A stretch of 32,870 bases of DNA. It comes from Clostridiales bacterium UBA1390 (GTDB lineage Bacteria > Bacillota > Clostridia > Lachnospirales > Bianqueaceae). The DNA lies in contig DBQQ01000040.1 of the NCBI GenBank assembly GCA_002305315.1, positions 1 through 32,870 on the forward strand, read 5' to 3'. This document shows, one piece after another, positions 16,616-23,857 of this stretch. A program made the translations under genes and the position numbers. Below the pieces are notes generated by a model. That model saw only the letters and a program-made list of their open reading frames with translations, did no database searches and was not told where the DNA came from. Numbering within the stretch: the stretch's first letter is position 1; every line of letters starts with the position of its first letter.

Positions 16616-17878
16616 TTAAGCTAAAGTATATGTATAATACTCAGCCAGTTCCCTCACTTCTTCCGTCGGATCCACTGGAACCCACCATATCTCTTCCAAC
16701 ATCGCCGGATCCCCTTTCTCCTTTTGTTCTAACATCCAGCTAATAGAGCATATCATCCCCTCTTCTGTCATGCCATAGGTCATTTGTCCAGGAAGCTCTC
16801 CTTCTGGCGGGCTGTTCTCCACGATATATTCCCGGACCATTTCTCCGGAAATATCCATGATCGTAAACGCGAATTTCTCTTCCTGTGGTACCTGCTCTAC
16901 CGCACCCAGATATAAATCCGGCCCTATCTCCCATTGCCCTCCTGCGCGGGGATGGGTTATCTCCATGCACTTCTCGATGGTCCCGTTTTTCAAACTATAT
17001 TGCCATACCCATAGCTGCGTCGTCCATGTCTCTCGTTTCTCTTCTTCTCCCAGCAGCTCAGATTCCGATATATATATTTTTTCTTCATCAATCCATAAAC
17101 CACCCGGATTCATTGATGTGGAATCCCATACCGCCAGCGTTTCCTGCGTTCCTGTCCTCAGATCGCACCGGAACAGTTCTGTCGTCTTCTCTATATCCGT
17201 ACTCTCCGCCCACTGGCAATATCCATACAGGCTATTCCCTTTGAAGATATAACGAAATTGCTGCGACATCCTCGCTCGATTCTCGTATACAAGCTCCGGC
17301 TCATCCGATTCATTCCCTATCTCCTGCCTCGTGATCGTGAAGTGGTATGACGGCTCTCCATCGATGACTTCTCTCTGCGAAACTCCTATATACAAATACC
17401 CTCGATGCAGGTGCATTTTTGTGCTATGTCCTCCCTGATACGAAAGCGTCTGTATGCGCTCTCTTTCTGTGCCGTCCAGATCCATGGCATACAGGATGGA
17501 GCCTGGCGCGCTGGGATTCCACGTGATAAACCAGATCCTTCCATCATAGATGTTCAGGCCGCCTGCCGTTATCGCGAATGAGTTACATCCATTCTCGGCA
17601 TGGGTACACTCTGGCTTGCCGCAGAGTATACCCCCTTCTCCCGTTTCTTTGTTATAATAGTGGATCTGTTGCTCTGCCATGGACATCATATAGTAGATGA
17701 TGTCCTCTGTCTCACATGCCACGTTGGTAAAAGAAAACTCATTCTGCATGTCATACTGCGGCAGATATTCCTCTGTGTCGAATCGAGGATCCAATACCCT
17801 GCCGTCTTCCGTGGCGCAGGCGCCGAGCAGAATACATGCCAGACATAGACTCAGAATCCGTCGTATCCTGCGTTTCAT
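16616..17878 (-). CDS. Surface lipoprotein, beta-propeller-like (paralogue A)
   Basis: A 420-residue exported lipoprotein of unknown function, lipobox LLGAC with Cys21. Like its paralogue at 14909-16138 it carries Cys55 and the cluster Cys86, Cys91, His93, Cys98 (CGKPECTH) at identical positions, followed by strand-rich repeats (IWFITWN, LYAMDLDGTE, YLYIG). The first 67 bp of the transcribed region differ from the paralogue by a single base, while the bodies are well diverged. The stop TAA lies 18 bp before the ATG of the next gene's signal peptide. The role as sensor, binding protein or partner of the small secreted protein is not known. Confidence 0.8.
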   Translation of the reverse strand: MKRRIRRILSLCLACILLGACATEDGRVLDPRFDTEEYLPQYDMQNEFSFTNVACETEDIIYYMMSMAEQQIHYYNKETGEGGILCGKPECTHAENGCNSFAITAGGLNIYDGRIWFITWNPSAPGSILYAMDLDGTERERIQTLSYQGGHSTKMHLHRGYLYIGVSQREVIDGEPSYHFTITRQEIGNESDEPELVYENRARMSQQFRYIFKGNSLYGYCQWAESTDIEKTTELFRCDLRTGTQETLAVWDSTSMNPGGLWIDEEKIYISESELLGEEEKRETWTTQLWVWQYSLKNGTIEKCMEITHPRAGGQWEIGPDLYLGAVEQVPQEEKFAFTIMDISGEMVREYIVENSPPEGELPGQMTYGMTEEGMICSISWMLEQKEKGDPAMLEEIWWVPVDPTEEVRELAEYYTYTLA

Positions 17879-17900
17879 GGGATCACCACCTTATTTGAAA

Positions 17901-18326
17901 TCAAAAATTATCTACCATTAATGTTCGCAAAGGAGTTCCAACTGCATTCGTACCCGAATAATAACTCACTTCCGCAGAATACATAACCGTACGCGTCCAT
18001 GAATCACTGATACTTGTTATCTCTGATCTGGCGTATGCAGACGCAGACAAATATCCCGTAACATTTCCCGGCGCGCTATATACCCGTCCCCAGAAGGAAA
18101 TGGAATCCGCATTTTCATTAGAAATAAAAGCCGAAGACGTCATAGAAGCGCTGGCCGTATATTCTATAGAGGATGTTTTTTGAATACTCAAATACCCGCT
18201 ATAAGAGTAGGATGCCGTTGATGTAAAAAAGCTATTTGTATTCGCGGCATTCACAAGCGTTGTATTCACAAAAAGCAAAATTGCCGCAAGAACAAATACG
18301 ATGTATCCTTTCCATTTTCTTCTCAT
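17901..18326 (-). CDS. Small secreted beta-rich protein (paralogue A)
   Basis: A 141-residue protein with a standard Sec signal peptide (MRRKWKG, hydrophobic core, VNA-A cleavage near residue 27). The mature part is rich in Ser, Tyr and Thr with alternating patterns (YSYSGYLS, EYTASASM, SAEVSYYSG), suggesting a small beta-sandwich, and has no cysteine. It is paralogous to the product at 16179-16568 and, like it, is followed directly by a large lipoprotein gene, so the pair was duplicated as a module. AAAGGA lies eight bases before ATG. No known family recognised. Confidence 0.75.
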   Translation of the reverse strand: MRRKWKGYIVFVLAAILLFVNTTLVNAANTNSFFTSTASYSYSGYLSIQKTSSIEYTASASMTSSAFISNENADSISFWGRVYSAPGNVTGYLSASAYARSEITSISDSWTRTVMYSAEVSYYSGTNAVGTPLRTLMVDNF

Positions 18327-18343
18327 ACCTATTTTCCTTTCAC

Positions 18344-19000
18344 TTACACGCTTTCAAAGGGAAAGCGTAAGACAACAACTAACTGTACTTCCCGTTCCGC
18401 TGTATAAGCAAGATTAATCCTCGATACAGACCCATCCTGATTTTCTCGTATCCAACTTTGCGTCTGGAGTCCTTCTAATTCCTGCGCCCGCGTAGCCTCT
18501 CCCAGATCTTCTTCTAATTCGGCGGCAAGTTGTTGGTATATGGCCTCTACATCATTATCCACTCCACCATAGTCAATTTCCGATCCCATCGCTGTTTCCT
18601 GCGTACCAAAGAGAACGCCCACAGAAATCAACTGCCCTCTGTAGTATTCAAATAACAGATGGCCTCTTGCTTCTCCATATTCCACCAGGATACTCTTATC
18701 CTCTATATTTCCAATGTACGTCGCTTGTTCCGGCTGCGTCGCTTCCGCTCCCGCACTGTTTGTGTTTCCGTATTTATCCAATTGCTGTTGCCACAGCTCT
18801 GTATAGGAATGTCCTGTCAACTGGTATCCCAGCTTTTCCTCCGTTTCTTCCAGAGAGTCTCCATAAGATACCCCGGGATACGAAAAGGCTTCTGTATCCG
18901 GATAAAACGCGGATACGTCCAATTCTATGGAGGGTCTGGATGTACAGGCTGGAATCCCTATAAGGATTCCAGCCATGAGTAATACAAGAAATTTTTTCAT
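18344..19000 (-). CDS. Lipoprotein of unknown function
   Basis: A 218-residue lipoprotein with signal peptide ending GIPAC (Cys19). A segment GVSYGDSLEETEEKLGYQL resembles the GxSxxEVxxxLG start of small BLIP/BamE-type folds, but this is only a pattern match. The remainder is acidic with a strand-rich end. The frame runs 12 codons further upstream, but ATG 19000 overlaps the previous stop as TAATG and begins the signal peptide. Start-stop overlap means translation is coupled to the Cys-rich gene before it. It has no close paralogue in the window. Confidence 0.75.
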   Translation of the reverse strand: MKKFLVLLMAGILIGIPACTSRPSIELDVSAFYPDTEAFSYPGVSYGDSLEETEEKLGYQLTGHSYTELWQQQLDKYGNTNSAGAEATQPEQATYIGNIEDKSILVEYGEARGHLLFEYYRGQLISVGVLFGTQETAMGSEIDYGGVDNDVEAIYQQLAAELEEDLGEATRAQELEGLQTQSWIRENQDGSVSRINLAYTAEREVQLVVVLRFPFESV

Positions 19001-19419
19001 TAAAAGCCCCCCAAATTCCAAGATTCTACGGGACAAGTGTTATAGATCCCTTGTCCGCATGCTCCATGGGATCTATAGCAATCATGGTATGCCAATCCAC
19101 TCGAGAATTCGGAGTACACTGGTTTTGTGTAACCACATTTAACACACGTACTTTTTGCGGTACTCGTTCGCCATGTAATGGTACATTCTTTCGTCCAAAA
19201 ATCATATCGATGGGTAGACGTACCATCATATATTGCGTCCTGATTGCAGCTATATACTGCAAAGTCACCACAGTTCACGCATGTTACCATCGGCCTGATC
19301 TCATACGCGCAACTATAATTTTCCTCATGAGATGTCTCCATCTCTTGTGCCATCACCTGCGGTTGCATACCAACCAACAGTACCAAAATCATCCATAGTG
19401 CCATTTTTTTGCTTTTCAT
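19000..19419 (-). CDS. Secreted cysteine-rich protein with two CxxCG motifs
   Basis: A 139-residue exported protein. The signal peptide (MKSKKMALW, hydrophobic core, VMA-Q) is followed by a mature region with ten cysteines, including CVNCG and CVKCG, which look like halves of a zinc-ribbon or a disulfide framework, and a tail HDCYRSHGACG...C. ATG 19419 is chosen because GGAGG lies just upstream and the nine preceding codons add a hydrophilic stretch. It is the first gene of the surface operon, downstream of the LytTR-type regulator. Function unknown; extracellular zinc binding is an inference. Confidence 0.75.
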   Translation of the reverse strand: MKSKKMALWMILVLLVGMQPQVMAQEMETSHEENYSCAYEIRPMVTCVNCGDFAVYSCNQDAIYDGTSTHRYDFWTKECTITWRTSTAKSTCVKCGYTKPVYSEFSSGLAYHDCYRSHGACGQGIYNTCPVESWNLGGF

Positions 19420-19468
19420 TTTTTGACCTCCTGTTCTTTTGCCCATCTCCTAACATCTTTTAGTATTA

Positions 19469-19525
19469 TGTCCATCTATCTCGTTTGGACACTTTTATTC
19501 TAACCTATCACTTCAAAAAACACAA
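19469..19525 (-). promoter_or_regulatory. Candidate promoter and operator of the surface operon
   Basis: On the minus strand TTGTGT (19520-19525), 17-bp spacer, TAGAAT (19497-19502). A perfect inverted repeat TGTCCA-N11-TGGACA (19469-19491) covers the expected start site. The poor -35 suggests activation, possibly by the LytTR protein encoded upstream. Confidence 0.4.
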
Positions 19526-19570
19526 GATCTATACACCCAATGGTTATTTTCATATTTCAGTGAATATGCC

Positions 19571-19600
19571 TTGACCATCCCCCATTTCTTATGATATACT
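19571..19600 (+). promoter_or_regulatory. Strong plus-strand promoter facing the LytTR gene
   Basis: TTGACC (19571-19576), 18-bp spacer, TATACT (19595-19600) with extended -10 TGA. Initiation near 19607 would make RNA antisense to the end of the regulator gene. A hairpin GGGTAA-N5-TTACCC (19614-19630) follows at once. No plus-strand gene lies before 20896. Confidence 0.5.
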
Positions 19601-19640
19601 GTTGATTTAGATGGGGTAATTCTTTTACCCGTTATGTTCG

Positions 19641-20459
19641 TTATTTTAACATCCACTCCAACGAAGGAAGATATGCGTCTCTTATCTTAAAGTCTTTGGT
19701 ATGCCGATACATTGTGACCGAATAGGGTTTCTTGTCCGTATAGATATGTTGTATATAGATTTCATTCACGATGACGCCTCTGGAAATCTGATGAAATCCC
19801 GGTCGTTTTCCCTTGATTATGTCTTCAAAATCCTGTGAGAAACCATAGAGTCTTCTGGTGTATTTCTTTGATACGTACTGTTCTTCACCGGGCCGATAAA
19901 ATCGAACCTCAAACTCTCTGTTTCGGGAGAGTATGCAGATGAGATGGTTAACCTGAATGAAATCTCCACATGCTTTATCAGAATACACCGGGATCCTGCG
20001 CGGAAAACGCATGACTCCCTTCCCATTCTCCATTGTCATCTGAAGCATGATTCGCAAACAATTTCGCAGTCTCTCTTCCGATCGGTTCTTCTCGAAAAAT
20101 TCCACAATACCGTATTCTCGCACCAGATATCGTTCCAAAGATCTGGAAGTTCCCCATATCCAGATGACCGGCGGTTCTATGAGCCTGTGTTTTTGATGAA
20201 TGGCTTCCAAAATGCATACATACTCCGTTACGGCACGAGAAGCTGTTTCCAGATCCAAAATATACAGATCAAAGGCCCTCTTCTTTACAGATCGAACCGC
20301 ATGATCCGGGTCCAATTCCCAGCAAATATGAAACATAGAAAAGATCTCTTGCATGGAAGAAGGTCTGTCTCCTCCGCGTAACCCCCACAACAGATCCGCC
20401 AACTTCTCAGCTTCTCCTTCCCGATTCTCGAAATAAAAGATATGAATTGGCGCCCTCAT
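19641..20459 (-). CDS. LytTR-type response regulator with degenerate receiver
   Basis: A 272-residue DNA-binding protein. Residues about 1-135 resemble a receiver domain (FDLYILDLET, candidate phospho-Asp69; then VIWIWGTS and a VEFFEKN strand-loop with Lys124) but the usual acidic pair after the first strand is not clear. Residues about 155-270 match LytTR domains, with the FHQISRGVIVNEIYIQHI segment corresponding to the family's F-R-HRS-IVN core. Such proteins activate exported peptide, toxin or surface genes. No histidine kinase is present here. It lies just upstream of the surface operon, on the same strand. The ribosome binding site is GGGAGGAGG. Confidence 0.8.
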   Translation of the reverse strand: MRAPIHIFYFENREGEAEKLADLLWGLRGGDRPSSMQEIFSMFHICWELDPDHAVRSVKKRAFDLYILDLETASRAVTEYVCILEAIHQKHRLIEPPVIWIWGTSRSLERYLVREYGIVEFFEKNRSEERLRNCLRIMLQMTMENGKGVMRFPRRIPVYSDKACGDFIQVNHLICILSRNREFEVRFYRPGEEQYVSKKYTRRLYGFSQDFEDIIKGKRPGFHQISRGVIVNEIYIQHIYTDKKPYSVTMYRHTKDFKIRDAYLPSLEWMLK

Positions 20460-20503
20460 TCTTCCTCCTCCCTTCTTCTACTGTATATCCTGCGTTTTTT
20501 ATT

Positions 20504-20532
20504 ATCATACACGATTTCATACATTCTGTCAA
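20504..20532 (-). promoter_or_regulatory. Promoter of the LytTR regulator
   Basis: On the minus strand TTGACA (20527-20532), 17-bp spacer, TATGAT (20504-20509). A close match, about 45 bp before the start codon. Confidence 0.75.
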
Positions 20533-20632
20533 GATGCACAATAAATTTTGTGTGTACATTTATTTTTCATGAACTTTGCGTATATTTTGTCGTCCACTCC
20601 CCTTGGAAAGGAGTAGAAAAATTTCTGAGGAT

Positions 20633-20824
20633 ATGATACAATAGGCGTGGCATAACAGCTTCCTGGAATTGTAGGGGTTGAGCCACGCCACGAGTTTGCC
20701 GCCAATGGGCGTCAAACTCCCAAAGTATCAGTGCTCATGATACAATAGGCGTGGCATAACAGCTTCCTGTAATCGTAGGGGCTGAGCCACGCCGCGAGTT
20801 TGCCGCCAATGAGCGTCAAACTCC
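20633..20824 (+). repeat. Dispersed palindromic repeat, doublet 2
   Basis: Two 88-bp copies (20633-20720 and 20737-20824) with a 104-bp period. Each runs ATGATACAATAGGCGTGGC, a less conserved loop, GCCACGCC, then GAGTTTGCCGCC and its inverted partner GGGCGTCAAACTC (GAGCGTCAAACTC in copy two). It is the same family as 7371-7538, in opposite chromosomal orientation but the same orientation relative to the downstream gene. Each copy begins with an extended -10 (TGATACAAT at 20634-20642 and 20738-20746), which may drive exonuclease III transcription. Confidence 0.8.
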
Positions 20825-20895
20825 CAAAGCGCTTTTGGTATTGTATAATAGATAAGGATTTTCCATGCTATAAAAACAGAAAGGATTACATTAAT

Positions 20896-21651
20896 ATGCA
20901 AAAACTCATTTCCTGGAATGTCAACGGCCTGCGAGCTTGTGTGCAGAAGGGGTTTATGGATTTCTTTGATCAGGCGGATGCGGACATCTTCTGCCTGCAG
21001 GAAACCAAACTGCAGGAGGGACAGTTTACATGGCCCAGAGAGCAGTATCACGACTACTGGAACTATGCGGAGAAAAAAGGATACTCGGGCACCGCTGTCT
21101 TCTCGAAATCTGAGCCCCTATCCGTTTCACGGGGAATCGATATCGAGGAGCATGACCATGAGGGTCGTGTGCTCACGTTGGAATACCCCGATTTCTACCT
21201 GGTCAACGTGTATACACCGAATTCACAACGGGATCTTCTTCGTCTGGATTATCGCATGAACTGGGAAGACGCCTTTCGTGCCTATCTGCTGCAGCTGAAA
21301 ACGCATAAGCCTGTAATTGTATGCGGTGATATGAATGTGGCGCATCAGGACATCGACTTAAAGAACCCAAAGACCAATCATCATAACGCAGGGTTTACCG
21401 ATGAGGAGCGAAATAAGTTCTCTCAACTTCTGGCCTCCGGTTTCGTCGACACATTCCGCCATTTCTATCCCGATCTGACAGGCGCCTATTCCTGGTGGTC
21501 CTATATGTTCCATGCCCGCGAGAAAAACGCGGGGTGGCGCATCGACTATTTCCTGGTCTCCGAAGAGCTCAAACCCCGTTTACAGGACGCCCGCATCCGT
21601 TCCGATATTTACGGTTCCGATCATTGCCCTGTGGAATTAATTCTTGAATAA
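20896..21651 (+). CDS. xth: Exodeoxyribonuclease III (AP endonuclease)
   Basis: A 251-residue DNA repair nuclease that cuts at abasic sites and trims 3' ends. EEP-family motifs are ISWNVNGLRA (metal-site Asn), FCLQETKLQ (metal Glu), LVNVYTPNS, CGDMNVAHQDIDL (catalytic Asp/Asn), WSYMFHAREKNAGWRIDYFL and GSDHCPVEL (catalytic His). The frame extends through the repeats upstream, but ATG 20896 precedes the first conserved strand and has AAAGGA. A TATAAT at 20844-20849 without a good -35 and the repeat-borne extended -10 elements are the promoter candidates. The leader would be 50 to 250 bases. Confidence 0.95.
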   Translation: MQKLISWNVNGLRACVQKGFMDFFDQADADIFCLQETKLQEGQFTWPREQYHDYWNYAEKKGYSGTAVFSKSEPLSVSRGIDIEEHDHEGRVLTLEYPDFYLVNVYTPNSQRDLLRLDYRMNWEDAFRAYLLQLKTHKPVIVCGDMNVAHQDIDLKNPKTNHHNAGFTDEERNKFSQLLASGFVDTFRHFYPDLTGAYSWWSYMFHAREKNAGWRIDYFLVSEELKPRLQDARIRSDIYGSDHCPVELILE

Positions 21652-21676
21652 AATTTTCTTATTACATTTCCGACGG

Positions 21677-21797
21677 TGATATAATGAGAAAATCGCTGTA
21701 TAACAAAAAAGCTGTCCCGCCCAGGTGGCTTTCTTCCAGGTAGACAATAATATTTGTCGCCGAGAAGAAAGCGCGTCTCTGTGCGTGACAGCTCCTT
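21677..21797 (+). ncRNA. Structured bidirectional terminator or small RNA
   Basis: An extended -10 promoter TGATATAAT (21677-21685) is followed by a nested structure: AGCTGTC (21710-21716) pairs with GACAGCT (21787-21793); inside it CTTTCTTC (21729-21736) pairs with GAAGAAAG, and inside that GACAA pairs with TTGTC. CTTTTT follows on the plus strand, and on the minus strand GACAGC is followed by TTTTTT. It therefore terminates both convergent genes, and the plus strand could also yield a free RNA of about 105 nt. No known RNA family recognised. Confidence 0.55.
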
Positions 21798-21824
21798 TTT
21801 ATAAGAAACTGACCCAGATCCTAT

Positions 21825-22508
21825 TTATTCCGCAGCCTTCTGTATACAGGAGATTGCGTTCAGACTTCTGGGATATCCGATGTATGGAAGACACTTGGAA
21901 ACGACTCTCACCAGGTAGGCCTGATCGTTACCCAGGTTCATATTTCCCTTCGCGTGTGCCGTAAGCTGCGGCTCACATCCACCCTGTGCCGCCAGGAAAC
22001 AAAACGTAATCAGTTCTCGCTGTGCCAGCGTAAGTCCGGTGCGAGTATAGAAATCCCCGAAACAGTTCGCAGCCAGCCAGCGATTGATATGGCAATTCTT
22101 CCAGGCTTCGAGCATGGCCGACCCGAAAATATCTGCCTGTGTCTGCGCACCCCTTTCCAGACGATCCTCCATAGTCGTCGTCTGTTGGGAGGCCACTGGC
22201 TGTTCGATGCCCAGAGAATCAAACACCTCGGCTGTGATCTCCAGGAAAGGCAGTATGCGACCATACCCCAGATAATCCACGGCCTGGTAGACCGTCTCCT
22301 TCACCTCTACCGGACTGAGAGCGCCCTGAAGCGCCTTGGGCAGAACCTGACGAAAGGCTTCTTTCCCCTGACATCCCAGGAGTGTGGCCAGAATGGCCAG
22401 ATATCGATCTTTCTCCGGCAGCTGCTGCCCTTCCTCATGTACCACTTCTTCAAACGCGAAATGTTCCCAACGCTGCATAAATTCTGGATCCGTCTGATGC
22501 AGATTCAT
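21825..22508 (-). CDS. Carboxymuconolactone decarboxylase (CMD) family protein
   Basis: About 227 residues with two AhpD/CMD-like helical repeats. The second (LTLAQRELITFCFLAAQGGCEPQLTAHAKGNMNLG, then PYIGYPRSLNAI) is a textbook CMD domain; the first is LPEKDRYLAILATLLGCQG...YLGYGRILPFLE. Family members include decarboxylases and thiol peroxidase partners, but no AhpD CxxC is present, so activity is uncertain. Starts at 22517 (GTG), 22514 and 22508 are possible; AGGAG spacing of eight bases favours 22508. It follows the cupin gene with overlapping or adjacent codons, a common pairing in anaerobic Bacillota. Confidence 0.85.
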   Translation of the reverse strand: MNLHQTDPEFMQRWEHFAFEEVVHEEGQQLPEKDRYLAILATLLGCQGKEAFRQVLPKALQGALSPVEVKETVYQAVDYLGYGRILPFLEITAEVFDSLGIEQPVASQQTTTMEDRLERGAQTQADIFGSAMLEAWKNCHINRWLAANCFGDFYTRTGLTLAQRELITFCFLAAQGGCEPQLTAHAKGNMNLGNDQAYLVRVVSKCLPYIGYPRSLNAISCIQKAAE

Positions 22509-22513
22509 CCTCA

Positions 22514-22954
22514 TCACTCCTCTACCGCGCGATACTGTGCATCATCCACCGCTTCCAGCCACTCATTGGAAGTTTCCTCTCCCGGTACCTCCACCGCGAT
22601 ATGGCTGAACCAACTATCCTTCTTGGCGCCATGCCAATGCTTCACACCCGCGGGAATCGTAATCACCGTCCCCGGCGTAAGAGACACTGCCGCTTTGCCC
22701 TCTTCCTGATACCAGCCCTCACCGGCCGTACAGATAAGAATCTGTCCCCCGCCGCTCTTGGCGTGATGAATATGCCAGTGATTGCGGCATCCCGGCTCAA
22801 AGGTCACATTCGCCATGAAAATCGTACTTTCCCCTGGCTTCGTCAGCGGATTCAGATAGGACTTGCCTATAAAATACTGTGCGAAGGCGTCATTCGGAGA
22901 ACCGATGCCAAAAACATTCACTTTTTCAAACTCTGTATACTCTGAATATCTCAT
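22514..22954 (-). CDS. Cupin-domain protein
   Basis: A 146-residue protein with one double-stranded beta-helix. Motif 1 is NHWHIHHAKSGGGQILICTAGEGWYQ, giving metal-binding His residues, and motif 2 is PGTVITIPAGVKHWHGA with a further His. Likely a small metal-dependent enzyme or binding protein acting with the CMD protein encoded immediately downstream; the substrate is unknown. ATG 22954 follows GGAAGGA by seven bases, whereas the frame formally opens one codon earlier at TTG. Confidence 0.88.
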   Translation of the reverse strand: MRYSEYTEFEKVNVFGIGSPNDAFAQYFIGKSYLNPLTKPGESTIFMANVTFEPGCRNHWHIHHAKSGGGQILICTAGEGWYQEEGKAAVSLTPGTVITIPAGVKHWHGAKKDSWFSHIAVEVPGEETSNEWLEAVDDAQYRAVEE

Positions 22955-23019
22955 CAAAATCCTTCCTTTCCCAGTTTACCTCATGTCGCGGCTCTGTCGC
23001 TATACCAGGCCGTATCTTA

Positions 23020-23048
23020 AGTATACCCTCGTTTGGTCTTCTTGTAAA
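23020..23048 (-). promoter_or_regulatory. Promoter of the cupin-CMD operon
   Basis: On the minus strand TTTACA (23043-23048), 17-bp spacer, TATACT (23020-23025), 66 bp before the cupin start codon. Confidence 0.7.
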
Positions 23049-23176
23049 ATGCCTATATTTCATCATAGCGTATGCTTTTTTCGTATTTCTCCCTGCAGAA
23101 CCGCTGTTCCAAAAAAAGAATGCTTTTTGTTTTCGCTGAATATACAATAGCAAGAGCTTTTTATCGGGAGGTTTCT

Positions 23177-23830
23177 ATGAAACAAACGCGCACAGGCCTT
23201 GATCTTTCCTATACCTCCATTTTCTGGCTGTTTATGCTCGGCAGTATTCTGGGATATCTTCTGGAAGGATTCTGGTGTATTCTGACCAAGGGGCATTGGG
23301 AGCATCATGCCGCCACGCTGTGGGGCCCATTCTGCATCATATATGGCATTGCTGCCATCGTCCTCTACATCACGGCCTATTACATTCAAAAACAACGCGT
23401 ATGGGTCCAACTGGGACTGTTGATGGGTGTTGGCGTCCTGATTGAATATACGGCCAGTCTCCTGCAGGAAGTCTTTTTTGGCTCCACTTCCTGGGATTAT
23501 AGTCACCACTACTTCAATATAGGAGGGCGCGTCAGCCTGCGTATGGCGATTCTCTGGGGATTTCTGGGTTTTCTGTTCCTTCGGCTTCTCTTCGCCCCTT
23601 TGAGCGATCTCTTACAGCACATGAAAGGCCGAGGATGGCATATCTTTTGTGGATGCCTAACCCTATGGATGGGAATCAATCTTCTATTTACCGCAGCCGC
23701 CGTCCTTCGATGGCAGCGCCGCCTTGACGGTATCCCCGCCTCCAGTCCTATCGAAAGCTACCTGGACAGAACCTATTACGATGAGGTCATGTCCCAGCTT
23801 TTTCCCAATATGCAGTTTCTGGCCGACTAG
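23177..23830 (+). CDS. CmpB-like membrane protein (putative ABC transporter permease family)
   Basis: A 217-residue integral membrane protein with five or six predicted helices. SIFWLFMLGSILGYLLEG, WGPFCIIYGI and a central LIEYTASLLQEVFFGSTSWDYS segment match the DUF1113/CmpB family often labelled type IV ABC permease; no ATPase partner is adjacent and transport has not been shown for the family as far as I know. The frame runs 35 codons further upstream, but ATG 23177 has GGGAGG five bases before it. It converges with trpB, and its stop codon lies in a perfect hairpin. Confidence 0.8.
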   Translation: MKQTRTGLDLSYTSIFWLFMLGSILGYLLEGFWCILTKGHWEHHAATLWGPFCIIYGIAAIVLYITAYYIQKQRVWVQLGLLMGVGVLIEYTASLLQEVFFGSTSWDYSHHYFNIGGRVSLRMAILWGFLGFLFLRLLFAPLSDLLQHMKGRGWHIFCGCLTLWMGINLLFTAAAVLRWQRRLDGIPASSPIESYLDRTYYDEVMSQLFPNMQFLAD

Positions 23831-23849
23831 GAGGTACCCAGTCGGCCAG
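23819..23849. terminator. Hairpin between convergent genes, no U tract
   Basis: CTGGCCGACT and AGTCGGCCAG form a perfect 10-bp stem with an 11-nt loop, spanning the upstream stop codon. Neither side has a T run, so it may block 3' exonucleases or pause polymerase instead of being a canonical terminator. Confidence 0.4.
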
Positions 23850-23857
23850 ACGATAGA

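Noticed and set aside
16179..18326. Lactococcin 972-like bacteriocin with immunity genes
   Set aside because: The small secreted proteins have a similar size and are beta-rich, but I see no family motif, and the partner genes are lipoproteins rather than the membrane protein and ABC transporter of those loci.
20728..21051. Minus-strand open frame across the repeat doublet
   Set aside because: It combines repeat sequence with the antisense of exonuclease III and has no ribosome binding site.
21710..21793. Cloverleaf-like tRNA from the 7-bp outer stem and inner stems
   Set aside because: There is no TTC loop, no normal anticodon arm length and no CCA, and a U tract follows. A terminator or small RNA explains it better.
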